Source of the DNA: Klebsormidium nitens
Taxonomy: Eukaryota; Streptophyta; Klebsormidiophyceae; Klebsormidiales; Klebsormidiaceae
Reading direction: 5' to 3'
NCBI GenBank assembly: GCA_000708835.1
Contig: DF237009.1
Location: 1-64,000 of the forward strand
Length of the DNA stretch: 64,000 bases
The position numbers were made by a program, and so were the translations under genes. The notes beneath the pieces are model-generated. The model was given only the letters and a program-made list of their open reading frames with translations, was not told the origin of the DNA and made no database searches. Every line of letters begins with the position of its first letter. The first letter of the stretch is position 1. Below, piece after piece: positions 11,701 to 24,400 of the stretch.

Positions 11701-14700
11701 CGCCTGAGTGATCCCCCCGGCCTCGCCGGCCGCCACCTGGGGATGGCAAAAGCCGAGGGATGTTAGCGTTTCTTGTCCTGCTCGAGACGCGTAAGTGGCC
11801 TGGTGTCACAGGCTGTAGGCAAAAACTTGGCAAATGAACTATGAAGCATGAAGCTCTAAGGCCAAAAGAAAGCGTGTTGATCCCGACATCCGAGTAGACA
11901 GGCTTGACGCAGCTCAATGCCGTATGGGTCAGCGGAAGTGTTAGCAGATGGAGCACAGCCCTGGCATTGCCAAAGCATATTTGAGACTCAGCAAGGGCCG
12001 TCAGTAATCGCGAATGAGAGAGGGAGCAGCGTTCGCATATTACCTTCCTACTGGCATAACGTAGTCCTTCCTACTTCCTACCAAACCATTCTTCAGCAAA
12101 CAATATTGAGGGGCCCCTCACCTTCTCCTTCCGGATGTAATCTAGCAACGACGTCTTGCCGTGATCGACGTGGCCCATGATTGTGACAACGGGGGGTCGT
12201 GGTTTCAGCTTCTCTAGGTCTGACTCGGAAATGAACTCGTTCGTTTTCTTGGCCATCGTTTCGATTTGCTCGTCTTCCACTTCAAGCACCTGAATGGGAG
12301 AGGCACAGCAAATCTTGAGAAAAACGCTTTGGAGATAATCTGGCCAAACGAAAGCGCTGATTACAGATACCCGGGGAAGCAAAACTCCCCGATATCATTG
12401 GCAAGATTCTTCGGAACACGAAGATTGACTAACAAGCTGTGCAACCAGGCCCATTTAGAACCGAGACACGAGCAACGGCGCGCTTAGGAGAGAAAGTTAC
12501 TGGCTGAAAAGTATGAATTGTCCAGATTGAACCACACAAAGCAACAGATGAGACTGCAAAGGAGGCAAGCTGAGCCAGACTACCTGACAAGAGTGGTTCC
12601 AACCGAGACAATCAAGCCATCCTTGCGTTTCATATATGACCTCTCAGACAAAGTAACTCTCTTTAACCCTTGTCAAAGAACGACATTGAGCCTTAGTGAG
12701 CCCTCTAGTCAAAAAGCATTCCTGCGCAGCTTCATCAACTGCTTTGTAGTGCACCCGTGCTTCGCATTTGAGAGAGCAGCAACCCCCTCCCCCACATAAG
12801 CATAAATCATGAGCCCCTCAAATGAAGCCACTCCTGTGTCCTAAAGGTGGAGCCCACAACGTGCCTCCAAAGCTGCCATAGGATCAAGCTCGTTCAAGAA
12901 CTACATGCCCCATGTATGCTGCTTGCTAAAATCACTGAAAGAGGCAGAAGCATCATCCTCCTCACCTCAACTTCAAACTGCTCACAAACCAGCTTCACAG
13001 CGTCCCGACTCAGCGTTTCATTCACGGTCGCCATGATGCCTGAGGAAGAGAAGAGCACAGCATGAGCATGAACGTCATTCATAAAGAACATCGCAACAGA
13101 GACGCTGTCTAACATTGCCGTAATCAGGCCACGACAGCCACAGAACTTTGGCAATGAATGCCTTTTCAAGATCTTGAAGAGGTTGGTATTATGTAAAAGA
13201 TCCTTTGCTAGTGGCAATAAACCACAATCAGGACGTAATCACACAGAACTGTTTAGCACCACTGCCTCAGTGAAGTTCTGAACGACGCCACCGACTGGTT
13301 TTTGCTGGTGGTCAAGAGCCCTGACCAGAACCCGACGCTCTCGAAATGGCGAAAAGAGCAACATCAGGCCAAGATCTCTAGAGCGCAGGCGTTTGATGCA
13401 ACGCCTTTCGACAAAAAAAAAGACCTGCAGAACCCTACTCTTTTCAAAAGCTTCTTAATGCCTCCTGCACCACTAAAAACTCTACACGACAAATAACCAA
13501 AAAGTTTCTCACAACCGCGCATCATCAACACCACCAGCAACCGCGGGAGACAAACACAACACCGTAAAGCGGAGGAGCCTAGGTCCAATCGACCACTGCC
13601 AAGCTCCTGGAACTATAGGGATGATACCGTGCAACTTTCCTCAGCTGACATCCACCTGAACCTTATAAGCAACTAGATAAGCTGACACTCTTGACTTTTA
13701 GATCTGATTTATGCAAAAGGGGTCATTGTGCAGGTTTTCACTGCTTGAGTAGTATCAAGCGATGGAATCTAAAAACGCTTCACAAGCATTGGCTTCAATA
13801 AAGTACAAAATCTCCGGAAGGACAATGCCCTGGGTCTGTAGGTGCATATGCACATGGTTCAGGCCTACTTTGAGCAGAACCCTAGCACTGATACAAGGGG
13901 AGATGCAATCATGTTGGATACAGGAGCATACTTAGCCTCCTTTTGCAGAATGCTGCAGGCCAACTGGACGACGACAAGTGACTCCCAAAATCAGACCATA
14001 TTTCAGTAGAATAGCAGCTAACAGAACAGCACCGCGCACATATGAACAGCGAAGTATAGAGCTGCACCACTACAGACGTTGAACATTCCACCACTGCACA
14101 GAAGGAATCGAAAACAAAAGCCAACAAGGAAGCAACAACGCACCTTTCATAAACAGTGCACTGACAACCTCCGCTTCATTCACGACCAGCAACTCTGCAA
14201 GCTCCGACACCGGGAGCCCCTCCTCTCCAACTTCGATTATCTCCGCCCGAACCGGCTGCCCCGTCTTGTCCCGCAGCGCGCGCATCCGCGCCTTGTAAGC
14301 GCGCCCCTTCCGCCGCCGCCGCTTCACGATCCGCTTCTGCGGCATCCCTGGAATCACAATCTGGTTGTCCGCGATAAACCGCTGGTTCTCGTCCTCCTCC
14401 CCGCGCCGCCCCGCGCCCCCCGTCTTGCGCACCGCGCGCTTCTTCGCGGGGGCCTTATCCCCCCCGGGAGGACCAACCAAGCGCGGGGGCGGGCGCCGTG
14501 ACAGAAGGCTAGGGTCGTCGAGAACCTGGTCGGGGAATGCTCCACCCCCTCCACCCCCCCGCCGGGGGGGTGGCGGTTGCCCCCCTCCTTCGGGGCCGCC
14601 CAACTGCCCCTGCCCGGGGCGCCAAACCTGCACTTCTGCGCTAGCCGCCGGCGACCGAGCGGGGGTCTCCGCTCGTAGCGACCTCCGGGGGGGGCTCTGA

Positions 14701-15476
14701 TATTCGTCGTCCAGATCTTGCCGGCTGACGGCAGGCCGCTCGGCAGCGGGAGACGGACGATCGAACCCAGGGTCGGACGAGGAAGGGGACGCCGGAGTGA
14801 ACCCAGTCACGCGCTTGCCTGTTTTAGGGGTCCAGACTTCCTTGGCTTCTGCCTGGCCCCCCCGGGGCGGTTGCGGTCTCGCTGCCGCTGGTCTCGACGG
14901 CGGGTCGCCCCTCTTCCAGGCCCCCCTAGGAGCGGGAGCAGCTGCTTGAGAACCCCCCCGGGGAGGAGCGGTCGCGGCCCCCTCAGCATTTCTCTGCCCC
15001 GAAAGCGTCTTCTTCTTCCGCTCCAGGGGGGGTGCCGCGGCACCGTTCGCTGGCGGCAACACCTCTTCTACCGCCTCGGTAATGGTCTCGCTTGCACTTT
15101 CGCTGTCGCTGGCTGCATTTGACCCGTTCTGAGCTTTCCCATTCGCATACCGGTTGCTAGATGCATTCTTGTACTTGTTTGCTGGCGGCGCCGCCCCCCC
15201 GGGTGCATCAACAACCCCGGCATTTTCCGCTGCTTCTACGGTCTCGACCTCGACCCCTGCCGCCCTAACCCGCAACCTTCCCACAGAGACCCTGTTTTCC
15301 GCTCCTTTACCCACCAGCGCACTCAAGGGCCTCCCCAAATGACCAGCCCGGAAAGGAACGATGCCCCCGAGAGGAACTTTCTGAACTATGGTCGTATTTC
15401 TCTGTGTGTTCAAAGAGCAGGCACAGCACGTGGAGAATGCTGGCTGCAGGAGCGCGTTTGCAGCGCAATGAGCCAT
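5799..15476 (-). CDS. Plastid translation initiation factor IF-2 (FUG1 type)
   Basis: Nuclear gene for a bacterial-type IF-2, the GTPase that brings fMet-tRNA to the ribosome. Eleven exons close in frame: 14144-15476, 12966-13039, 12122-12289, 11434-11736, 10693-10818, 9471-9692, 8322-8588, 7757-7876, 7078-7200, 6358-6546 and 5799-5981, giving about 1035 residues, close to plant FUG1. Exon 1 (about 444 residues) holds a probable transit peptide, a long Pro/Gly/Arg-rich disordered region and a basic KRRRRKGRA stretch. The G domain has GHVDHGKT (508-515), GGIT (532-535), DTPGH (558-562), NKVD (612-615) and SAK (649-651), followed by IF-2 domains II-IV. All splice sites are GT-AG. Plastid over mitochondrial location is inferred from closeness to FUG1. 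Several introns carry partial copies of neighbouring exons. The gene diverges from the gene at 16009. Confidence 0.93.
7285..7470. mobile_element. MITE in an IF-2 intron, telomere-like core
   Basis: A 40-base arm at 7291-7330 is the near-perfect inverse of 7425-7464; both contain GCAATAGTAAGC-type motifs in tandem. Between them, 7345-7420 is rich in CCTAACC/CCCTAACCCC segments. The 9-base sequence CCCATTCAA flanks the element directly at 7276-7284 and 7471-7479, as expected for a Mutator-like 9-bp target-site duplication. It is about 186 bp, non-coding, and lies in the intron between the exons at 7757-7876 and 7078-7200. Confidence 0.7.
8551..8936. repeat. Three copies of the acceptor edge of an IF-2 exon
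   Basis: The start of the exon at 8322-8588 (encoding [12 protein letters not shown]), with its acceptor and some upstream intron, is present in full at about 8551-8620 and again at 8705-8755 and 8871-8936. The extra copies keep the acceptor and about 35-40 exon bases, then diverge. They lie in the intron upstream (in the gene's sense) of the complete exon. Confidence 0.85.
8985..9018. repeat. Short tandem repeat GACAATACAAT
   Basis: Three near-identical 12-base units (GACAATACAATGA type) in an IF-2 intron. A local slippage-type repeat. Confidence 0.7.
9215..9410. repeat. Intronic tandem repeat of about 50 bp in IF-2
   Basis: The segment CTTCCAAGCCTTTCCTT followed by an AAACTGTTAGCTCCC motif occurs at about 9219-9259 and 9269-9308. 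More diverged CAAGCCTTTC units continue to about 9400. Non-coding, within the intron between the exons at 9471-9692 and 8322-8588. Confidence 0.65.
9627..10200. repeat. Four copies of the acceptor edge of an IF-2 exon
   Basis: The 5' part of the exon at 9471-9692 (coding for [15 protein letters not shown]) is complete at 9627-9692 and repeated at about 9821-9889, 9971-10049 and 10131-10198. Spacers between copies are rich in TGTCCGAAA-type repeats. The copies at 9821-9889 and 10131-10198 keep most of the reading frame; the copy at 9971-10049 is shifted. Most keep an ACCTGT acceptor context (read on the minus strand as ACAGGT). Confidence 0.88.
10441..10720. repeat. Three copies of the donor edge of an IF-2 exon
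   Basis: The end of the exon at 10693-10818 (encoding LEAIMLVAE) plus its donor and following intron occurs in the complete exon at 10677-10720 and again at 10563-10606 and 10446-10488. The unit, including a GATAGAGAAG intron segment, is about 115 bp. Confidence 0.85.
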
Positions 15477-16008
15477 GGCCAAAGATGGCCAGAAACGGAA
15501 GGGGACGCCAGCTGAGAGCTGCTTTGTGTGTCCTATTGAAGAGCGCTGTTCAGACAATCCAGAATTTGAAAGAGACGATTTGAATCTTGCAAGCTGCCTA
15601 CGGTATGTGCACAGTCCAAGACTGCACTGTATGATGGATATCAAATGTTCACGTGGCCTCAAATTGAACCGTCGATAAGAGCAGTCTGAAAGTAGCAGCA
15701 TTCTGAAACCGTCCGATAAGGGTAAAGCTAGATCTGCTGAGCAAACCCTAGTCTTGAATTTGTAGCATCGCCCATCTACCTAATAGGAATTTAGGGTTCA
15801 ACCTTCTCTTCCAATTTTGAGATCGCTCAGCCTCGCTGGCATTGCAAACTAACTAATATGCAAAAGGAGAAAAGCGGCAAAGAAAAGTTTCTAGCATGTC
15901 TGGCATTAGGTCACGGTGCTTCTGATGAAAGAGCAGGTGCTTCTGATTCCTTTGTACCACCACTGATATCTAAAGTTGCCCAATTGTTTCGAGTAGCCCC
16001 TCCATCTG
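15477..16008. promoter_or_regulatory. Shared divergent upstream region
   Basis: These 532 bases separate the IF-2 start codon (minus strand) from the start codon of the unknown gene (plus strand), so both promoters and 5' UTRs must lie here. I could not identify a specific core element with confidence. Confidence 0.45.
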
Positions 16009-19000
16009 ATGAAGCGAAAACTGTTTGGATCTCGGCCTCAAGATGACTTTGGGGACGTGTTCGCTGACCTCAGCGAGGACGAGTTGCTTGACCATGGCAC
16101 AAGCTCTGGGAAATTCTTGGACTTCTTCACAGAGGCTGACGTCAGACGGTTGCTTCAAGCTTCTGAAGTGTTTCAGACGATTGAAAGAAAGAGGGGCCAT
16201 GCTGACCTCACACTGTCGCTTGACCTGAGCGACTCATTTGTGCATAAAGTGAGATATCATTTGTGGCTGATTCGTTTGCACTCAATTGATGGCAGATTGA
16301 TCGAGCTAGGCTATGACTTTTAGGTAGGTTTATCTGGTCAGGCGTGACATTCAGGATTTTCAACCTTTTTATCATTGTGGATGAAAGAGAGGTGCCTTTG
16401 CAGAAGGGTTTGCGTCGTTTCAAACACCGGGGGGGAATACATATCAAGCACATGAGCCGTGTCAATTACTCTTAGAACCTCTGACAACTCCGGTATGCAA
16501 TTGGAGCTATGCAATGCTAGGCGTTCAAATACCACTAGCTAGACCAATGCGGTGTGGGCTCCTTCCCTAAACGAGGAAGGCAAACGTATGAAAGAAAGCA
16601 GATCAAGCACTGTGCTTTGTATTCTATCGGCTCGGAATAGCAGTCAGCAATATGGAAACAAATTCTGTGGAATAGTGGTCAGCGATTTGAGGTTCCAGTG
16701 CTGACTTTAAGAAGCACAACTGATTAGCTTGCTTTTGCCCCTGCCTGCAGCTGTATCTGCATAGTCCAAAGACTGAGGAGGCGCTCTGTGAGCTGTTTTT
16801 GCGGGTCACAAAAAGTACAGACAATTTCAAGGTGCGTGCACGGTGGCCAGATGGACCCAATCAAAGCATCTGAGGCTTTATGGTTAGTTCTTTCCAAGAG
16901 GAGCGCCCGCCCCTGTCAACTCAGAGGGGCTTGAGGAAAAACAAGCATAGGGGTTAAAGATGAGGTTTTGCAAGGGTCGGTCTGAAGGGTCTACAATCTT
17001 GGATTAAAGGGAATTACTGATGTTGTACTGTTTAGACTCTTGCTTCTGAAATTGGAGCAAAGAAATTCGAGGTCAACTCTCTGAGACAGTCAAGTCACTA
17101 GTCCCTCATCATATCCAAGGGCAACAAGGCAGGACTGGAAGTCGACTTATAGATTAGCCAGCCTTTCTCCAATACAGCCAGCCTTTACCCCCCAGCTCAC
17201 CTCTTCATGTTGCTATAGGCTCTTGATGACAGCGCCCGATCGGCAGTGGCGGCGGGCGCGAGCTTCGTCAAGGGCTGGGCCAAAACGCACGGCCCGCTGC
17301 GCATGCTGGCGATCGAGTGGATGCTGTTACAGGACCCCTTCAAGAGCGCTGCGGGTGGGTTTCGGAAACCTATGGTATGAGAGTTTCATGATATTGCGGC
17401 TTGAGGCTTTCCAGACCTCTCAAGATGTTTTGATTGTTGATCAACTCCTTGGAGCTTGTGTCAAACTGTTGATTTGTTTGGGTGACATGACAGCACTTTT
17501 TGTTAAGCTCTGCTGGCGGCCCTCTCGACTTATGGCGGTTAGAGTATGCGTAGAACATGCATGCTTATTCAAATCGTCAAGAATCCTTGCCAGATCAAAG
17601 CTGACGCCGCTGGCTTTCCATGTGACGTCCAATTACTATGGTAGACGTCCAACCTAACGCCCGCTCTCAGGTTCTTCTCTATTGTTGCTTCTCAGACGCT
17701 GGGCCAGCTTTGCTTAGCTCATCACAGGCCTGGTCTTTTGCCCCTGCATTTGATTGATCAATTTTAATGTCTATCTTTTCGCCTGTTCCAAGAACATCTG
17801 CATTCGATCTTTCCCAGGAGTCAAGCTGCTGCCAGGCCAGAAGATGATTGGGCTGGGCTGCGCGCAAGAAGTCGTGACCTTCATTCGCATGCTGGTAAGA
17901 ACTCCACAACAAGCCTGGCTTCTGAAATCTACACACGGGACGGAGGACGAGACGCGACTTTAAATGGAAAGAGGATTGAAAGGTCAATAATGAGAAAAGT
18001 TGTCGGAAGAGAAAACAGCAGAGGAGAAGAAGCGGATAGAAAAGAAAAATGTATGTGAATCTCTGGACAAATGTAAATGAGTATCTGGCGACTGCGCCCT
18101 CCTCGACCTTTTCCAATCAGGAGCTCGCTCAACGAATTCCTCGGATCCTGAATGTTGATTATTGTGTTGTCACTTGAGCGGAGGGGCTAGAAGTCTGGCC
18201 CCGGGAAGTCAGATTGCGTTTAGCCTGCTTTAGCCTCAACGTATGTGCCCACCTCAGACTGATCACCTCTTCCACACAAACAATAACATTCCGCGATGTG
18301 ATGCAACAAGTGGTCGGCACATGCAGGCGGAGGAGCTGGGCGTCGACGGGCTTATGAACAAGCCGCTATACTTCCACAACGCATTTTTGTACTCGCCGTT
18401 CTACACCTTCATTAACCCGGAGGTAGGTTCTTGCGGTGTTCACAAAAGACGAAGTATTTGGCAAAGACGGTTCAAAAGCTGGACAGTAGTTAGGGACAAT
18501 TCAACTTCAAGCCTCAGAGGGAGTTAATTATTGCTCTGAAGCTGCTTGCAATTGCGAAGGGTCACGTACCGGCTTTTCAAACCGGGCCCTTCAAAATGAC
18601 CTCTTGTGCTATTCTGAGTAGGCAGGGGAGTACTGCGTGCACAGAGTAGTCCATCTCTAGCAAGGGTATTACAATCCTGTACGAGTTTTACTCGGCTCGT
18701 TTGGGCATAACGTTACTTCACCTGTATCTCATGCACGCTTTATAGTCCGGCGCCCTTCGAGAAATTTGCCGCCCGCTCAAGGAGCTGTTGCTTTTCTTCC
18801 AGATTGAAGGGGCGTTTCGGATACTGGTTACTGACTTGGAAGACGACATTCGGGAACGCGGACCAGGGACCGTGTCGCACGCAATCAACTACGGGGTAAG
18901 CAGACCGGTTGCTGCTCAAGTGCGTGAGTTGCAGCCGGGGCCTAGAGGTCACGAAGCGTTGCTTGAATTGATGTTTCCGACTCTTGTCCAGTTTGATCTT

Positions 19001-20640
19001 TCTGATTCTTGCCCCACTATTGGATTAGGGCAGGGCGCTAAGCCCTGCAGGTCCTAGGTTGACAAGCTGTGCATTTGAGCCTCTTATTCCGCGCAGGAAT
19101 AACGGACTGCTGGCCGCTCGGCCAGGTTTTCTATCATGTCCCGTGATCCGCCAGCGCCAGGTTCATTACATTTTCAGAGTTGACCGCGCATTGCTCTGGT
19201 AGTGACCATGACGGTGTTGGGGGATCATGCTGAAGCGATATGGTTCCTGATCTATTCTTCGTGTATTGATCCATTTCAGGTTCCTAGATTTTGAGTAGCA
19301 AAACGTCCCTACTTGGGCAGCGATTGGAGTTCAGGGTAGCACCAGGTGGGTTTGGGTTCAGAATGCTGGTGCAGGCGTGACAAAGGGACTGAACCTTAAT
19401 TCAAGATTCGAATGAGAAAGAGTGGCTCTGGATAGATAAGATTAGTTGAATACAGACAAATGAAGGTCACGACCAACAAACCAGGTTCAAAGATACACAC
19501 AAAAACATTACACCCACTGATGAAACAAGGTACGACTAACAAGAAACTTATGCACTTTTTCCAGGCGCTTAAGCACCGACCGAGCGGGGCGGTCGTGGCG
19601 TGGACGCACGAAGAGCAGGTTCGGCCGCTCGGATCAAAGTACGCGCTTTGGAAGTCTAATCTCCAAAGCGTTTGCCTCGAGCGAGAAAACTCCTTTAGTT
19701 CCGCAGCCTCTAATCCGGTGCCAAGACTACGGCAAGCGTGCACAATCGCCTCGCATCCCTGAGAGTCTCTTTACTACTGGCGACTGGAATTCGGAAACTT
19801 CACGTCTGCAGCGAGTTGTACCATCTTGTGTAGAATTTAGAGACTTGTACGCGAATGGACGTTCTTAATTTGCAGCGAGTTGCTTCATGTGTCGAACGAC
19901 TCTGTAAAACAACTGCACAAACGAGCAAAGCTGGCTATCTGCTAAAGCCATCGAAGTAGATCCACGTAGATAACCCATTGAAGGCTCTTGGTCGTAACAT
20001 AGGTCAATCCGAGTTTGTTGCTCTTAGCTGAATCCGGTCAAAATTGTGTACTGTTTGACGTACTCAATGATGCTTCTGATGCTTCCCCGTCAAATTGTGT
20101 CGGTTTGAATGTTCACATCTCGTGGGCAGGTTGGAAGACCTGTTCTCTTCGCCGGCGTTCGACTCCCTCCTCAAAAGTCGCACGAGCGAAGCGGAGACCG
20201 CTCAAGGCGACGCTGGACCTAGCGACAGGGGAAAGGAAGCGAAAACGGAAAGGGAATCGGACTCTGGAGGGCCACATGCCTCTCAAGAGGGGCATGTAGA
20301 ATCGGATGGGAATTCAGGAAGGCACCTTGGGGATGGAACGGAAACGGACTCCGGTAGAGAAGCGGAACTGCTAGCGGCGGAAGGCATGGCACTGCAGAAC
20401 GGCAGGGGAGGGTCGGAGGACGATTTGCAGGGAAGGGCGACCAGCACGACCTCGCGGGAGCCTTCCTTGTCGCTTTTTAAGGCGGTCCTCGACGAGTTTC
20501 GAGCCAAGAAACGGGAACCTCGGCATCGAGAGCCAGTGTTTATCATTGATTGGGATTTGACCGTTGAAGATAGGACGTCCGTTGAGGACAGATTAAAGGG
20601 CGCCCTTTCATTCAAAGAAGTTTGCGGGCTGACTCATTGA
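16009..20640 (+). CDS. Unrecognised 8-exon protein of about 454 residues
   Basis: Exons 16009-16248, 16751-16831, 17219-17354, 17818-17894, 18327-18422, 18746-18895, 19565-19638 and 20130-20640 join in frame with GT-AG junctions. The ATG at 16009 is the first after an in-frame TAG at 15994. The first roughly 300 residues are compact, largely helical and aromatic-rich: YFHNAFLYSPFYTFINPE in exon 5, then LKELLLFFQIEGAFRILVTD in exon 6. Residues from about 300 to 420 are acidic and low in complexity. I do not recognise the family. The well-phased exons and dense hydrophobic blocks argue for a real conserved protein. I see no obvious transit peptide, transmembrane helix or catalytic motif. It is divergent from IF-2 and convergent with the amidase. 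Confidence 0.75.
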
Positions 20641-21452
20641 GGTGTTGATGCACTCGAGGGTGCTCATTTTTGTACGATACTCGCTGCTGAGACAATAGTA
20701 TCTGAGTTGCTTACGTGAATCAACATTTGCCGGGATTATGTTGTTGTCTGCAGCGCGCATGCACATGCAGTGACTATGCTATGCTTATCATGCATAGCTT
20801 TACGCATGCTGGGTATCCGAGTCATAGACGTCCAATGTAGTATGCTGTTGATCGCTCTACAGTACACCACAGATCGACTAGCGCGGACATATGGTATAAT
20901 CGAACAAATATAGCTTTGACTTTGCTGCAGTTACTCGGATTATAGTTGCGCGACCATGAGATGTACTAACTCAGTAAATCTAGGATTCATGCTCGTAGCT
21001 GCGAGTGTCAGTCAAGCCGCCCCTAAATGTGCAGCATCATGCACAATTCCACCAATTTGACGCGAAGTGTTCAGCTGTTGCTAGGCTAGGCTCCCGGCTC
21101 TTTCACGCTGTCGCAACTATCAGGAGAACGATTCATGGTCGCATGCGGCCAGGCGTCAGTGCTTCCAATACGTGCATGCACGCGCCGGCGAGTGTGGGCC
21201 CGACTGCCACAAATGAATTTGAAGTCTATTGCGCAAGTTGGTCCGCTTCTTGCATGCTTGACTGCATCAGATCGTGATGTATTCGTCTTTGCCTCACTGG
21301 AGTTAGAAAAGACAGGCGTTTCGGGTGCCTAAAAGAGCCACCCCGCCTGCCCCTCACACAGCCAACCAGATTCGTACGGTAGCTTGCGTAGAGTCACTTC
21401 TGCAGTGAAAGCCTAGATTCCGAGGAGTACGAATCCACCCGACGATTGCACA
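20641..21452. other. Intergenic interval between convergent genes
   Basis: It separates the 3' ends of the unknown gene (+) and the amidase (-). No gene is supported. The stretch 20750-20820 is rich in GCATGC/ATGCAT-type alternating purine-pyrimidine motifs. Confidence 0.45.
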
Positions 21453-24400
21453 TCACGGATCCGGAGGCACGACGAACTTTTCGAAGTCCGCACCAAGTGA
21501 CGGTGACGGTTTTCTCACGCGTACCAACTCCATTATCTGTACGGTCAAGTCAAGCAACTCCTCGTCCCAGCCACGTGGCCCGATGATCCCGAGGCCCACG
21601 GGACAGCCGTCCACTTCAGCAATGGGGAGGTTTACCTGACAGGAGCGAAAAAGCGTTTGATTGTGACTGCGAAGCCGGCTTGAGGAAGCTAAATTCAAAA
21701 GCTACATTCTGCCTAAGTTGGATCTGGGTTCTTAAGGGAGGTGGAAAAGCAAAATCCGACCAGGAGGAAAGATCAACGGACGGTGACGGACCGAGCAGAC
21801 CGGAAAGAAGGCAGGCAGATAGGCAAGTATTCGAATGATTCGCGATGCAAAGCCGCCTTGAAAGAAGGATTAGAAGAAGGCTACATCTTGCCTCTATTCT
21901 GGATTGAATGAAAGCTGGAGAAGCAGGGCCGAGCAAAACGAATGTGAGATCAGCGGCCTTCACAATCGACCCGAGCACCGGGTAAGAGGCAGACAGACAG
22001 GCAAGCATCCGGTCGTACTCCCTTGAAACGTCAAGAACGAAATCACGGTTGTTTTCGACTTCGTCATTTCAAGATAGTGGCGTCATCCGGTCCGCTCACC
22101 TGCGGCAAACCGGACGGCCCCGCGATGACGGACAGCTGCAGAATGCGGCTCCGGTACGCCTCTAGTTCTTCTGCGTGCGCTTTTTTCAAGGGGGCGATGC
22201 CCGGGGCGCTGGGCACCATCAGGACGGCGCCGTCCGCGAGCAGCGTCCGCATGTGGTCCGAGAACCTGCGCCGTCCAGAGAAGGGCGCTGGTGCGTATGG
22301 GGAAGTTGTTCGAAAGTTGAGACTTGATCTGTTCCACTGACCGACGGAGCAAACCTTTTGTCTTTGGAAATTTCTTGCGCGCCAACCTTTCCTTCGTCGC
22401 CGTCGCCTCCCGCCACAGCCTTTCGGACACTTCGGACGGTCACGGATAGATAGTCCGGATGACGCTTTCCTGACGCCAGTATTTGAAAGATGCTTTGGAC
22501 TGGGAACTTTGGGGCGCCCACCTTTTCCTCGCTGCTGTCGCCTCTCGCCACTGCTCCTCGGCGCTTCGGACGGTCACGAATAGATAGTCCGGACGACGCT
22601 TTCCTAACGCGTAACGGTCCCCGCCAATATTTGAAACATGCTTTTGACTGGGATCTTTGGGGCGCCCCCCTTTTCCTCGCTGTTGTCGCCTCTCGCCACT
22701 GCTCGGACAAGTCGGACGGTATATATATTGTGCGGACGATGCTTTCCGTCCGCCAATACAAGTAATTCTGCTTTAAGTGGGCTCTCTGGGCGCCCACCTT
22801 TCCCTGGCAGCCGTCGCTTCCCGCCACTGCTCCTCGGACACTTCGGACGCGGCCGCAAAGCGTTCCCGGACGCCCGGGCCCAGCTTCGGGTCCTCCGTCC
22901 GAATCCACTCCCCGTGCTGCTGCCAGGCCTCGTACAGCTGCGGGAGAGCCATTGTGTGGGGGCGAAGCACAGTTGTTGAGGAGCAGGGTCGGTCAAACAG
23001 GGCCCCCGCTTAGACTACCGCAGACTTTCTTCCTCATTGTTTGTCAACATCTTCGATTAATCGCTCTCCATTTACAAATGGGAAGTGAATGTACGGGATC
23101 CAATACTGAAGCAACAGTAAAGCCAAGTGCGGGTGCCCTTCCGTCTCTGTCAGATGCCTCAAAGATGCTTGGAACATGGGAAAAAACTGCAGACGTGTTC
23201 TTGGCGCGTCCTGTCTTCCCCAAATCTTCCCATACCATGGCTCCTATTTTCAGTTCAGTTTGAAGAGTTATCTTTGAGGTCGAAGTTGCTAACCTCTGCC
23301 ATTGGCCCACTTAAGCGAACTTCTCATGGCGCATTCCATTCATCTCTTCTCGGCGCTTGTTAAGGCTTTCTGCGCTCTGTTACGTGGAGGAAAAGTTGCA
23401 GGTCTTCAGTTGTCCGTTCGTTTCTCATTCTCAAGCTCCCCTGAACGCTCGGCAGAAATCTCAAAAACACTCGGACCCCCAACGTACAGCTCACCTGTAT
23501 CGTCCGTGCGTGCTCCATCCACTTTGCCAAGCCCCCCTCTTCCGTCGCTACCGTAATCTCCTCCGGAGAACTCAGCATCTCGCAAAGCGCGCTCATATGC
23601 GGCAACAGTTCGTCGTAGATTGCCTTCGCAGCTGCTTCGTCTGCCAGTGTGAATGCGTCCGTGGCTACCAGCCACCGTTTCAGCTTCCGTTCCGGCCGGG
23701 GCTTTCCGTTGCCTGACGTTCCGGCCGGAGAGCTTGTAGGTTCCGCCGAGTTCCGCTCCTCCAGTAGGCACGTTCCGCTCAGGAGGACCTCTCCGACGGA
23801 ACGGAAGATGTGGGGGTCATTTGCGAACCAGCCAACTAGAAGGAGAAGTGAAGTAAGGTGAGGAAGCAAAAGAAAACGAGGCGCAGAATGTGGATCGTAA
23901 CGGATATTGTAGAGCCTTTTACGAGGTGCATTGGAGGGTCCCTTTCTTGGAACTTCGCTGTGTCGAGCTGGAATGATCTATACACCTGGGACGTTTCACC
24001 GAGCACCGTCGTCCTCGTTTTGTGCAAGTAAACCAGCAAAGGCGACTTTGACACTACTTGCTGGCTTACTCGTCAGAGCTCAGCTTTCACACCGGTTACC
24101 ACAAAAAATTGGAGAAGGCAGAGCGGCACAAAATTTCCACAACTATCGCAGAACGTGGTTCAAATCACGTTCTGTTCTTCAGAAATCTCAAAAGAGTAAG
24201 AAGCTTCTATGAACATTGCGTCTGAAAACCGACAATTGTCAGAGACTCAGCCGCCTCGCAAGCTCCCCGTCGGCGTTGACCAATCTCACAGAGTTCGAGG
24301 AAGAACGTGCATCGTACCTGCATCTAGAGTAGGCTGGAGGGGTCGCGCCCCTTCCATCGAAATACGCCCATGGCTCGGCCGCATTCCCAGGACGCCGCAG

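Noticed and set aside
14079-15122. Several long plus-strand open frames opposite IF-2 exon 1
   Set aside because: Complement of the Pro/Gly/Arg-rich linker of IF-2; low complexity and without support.
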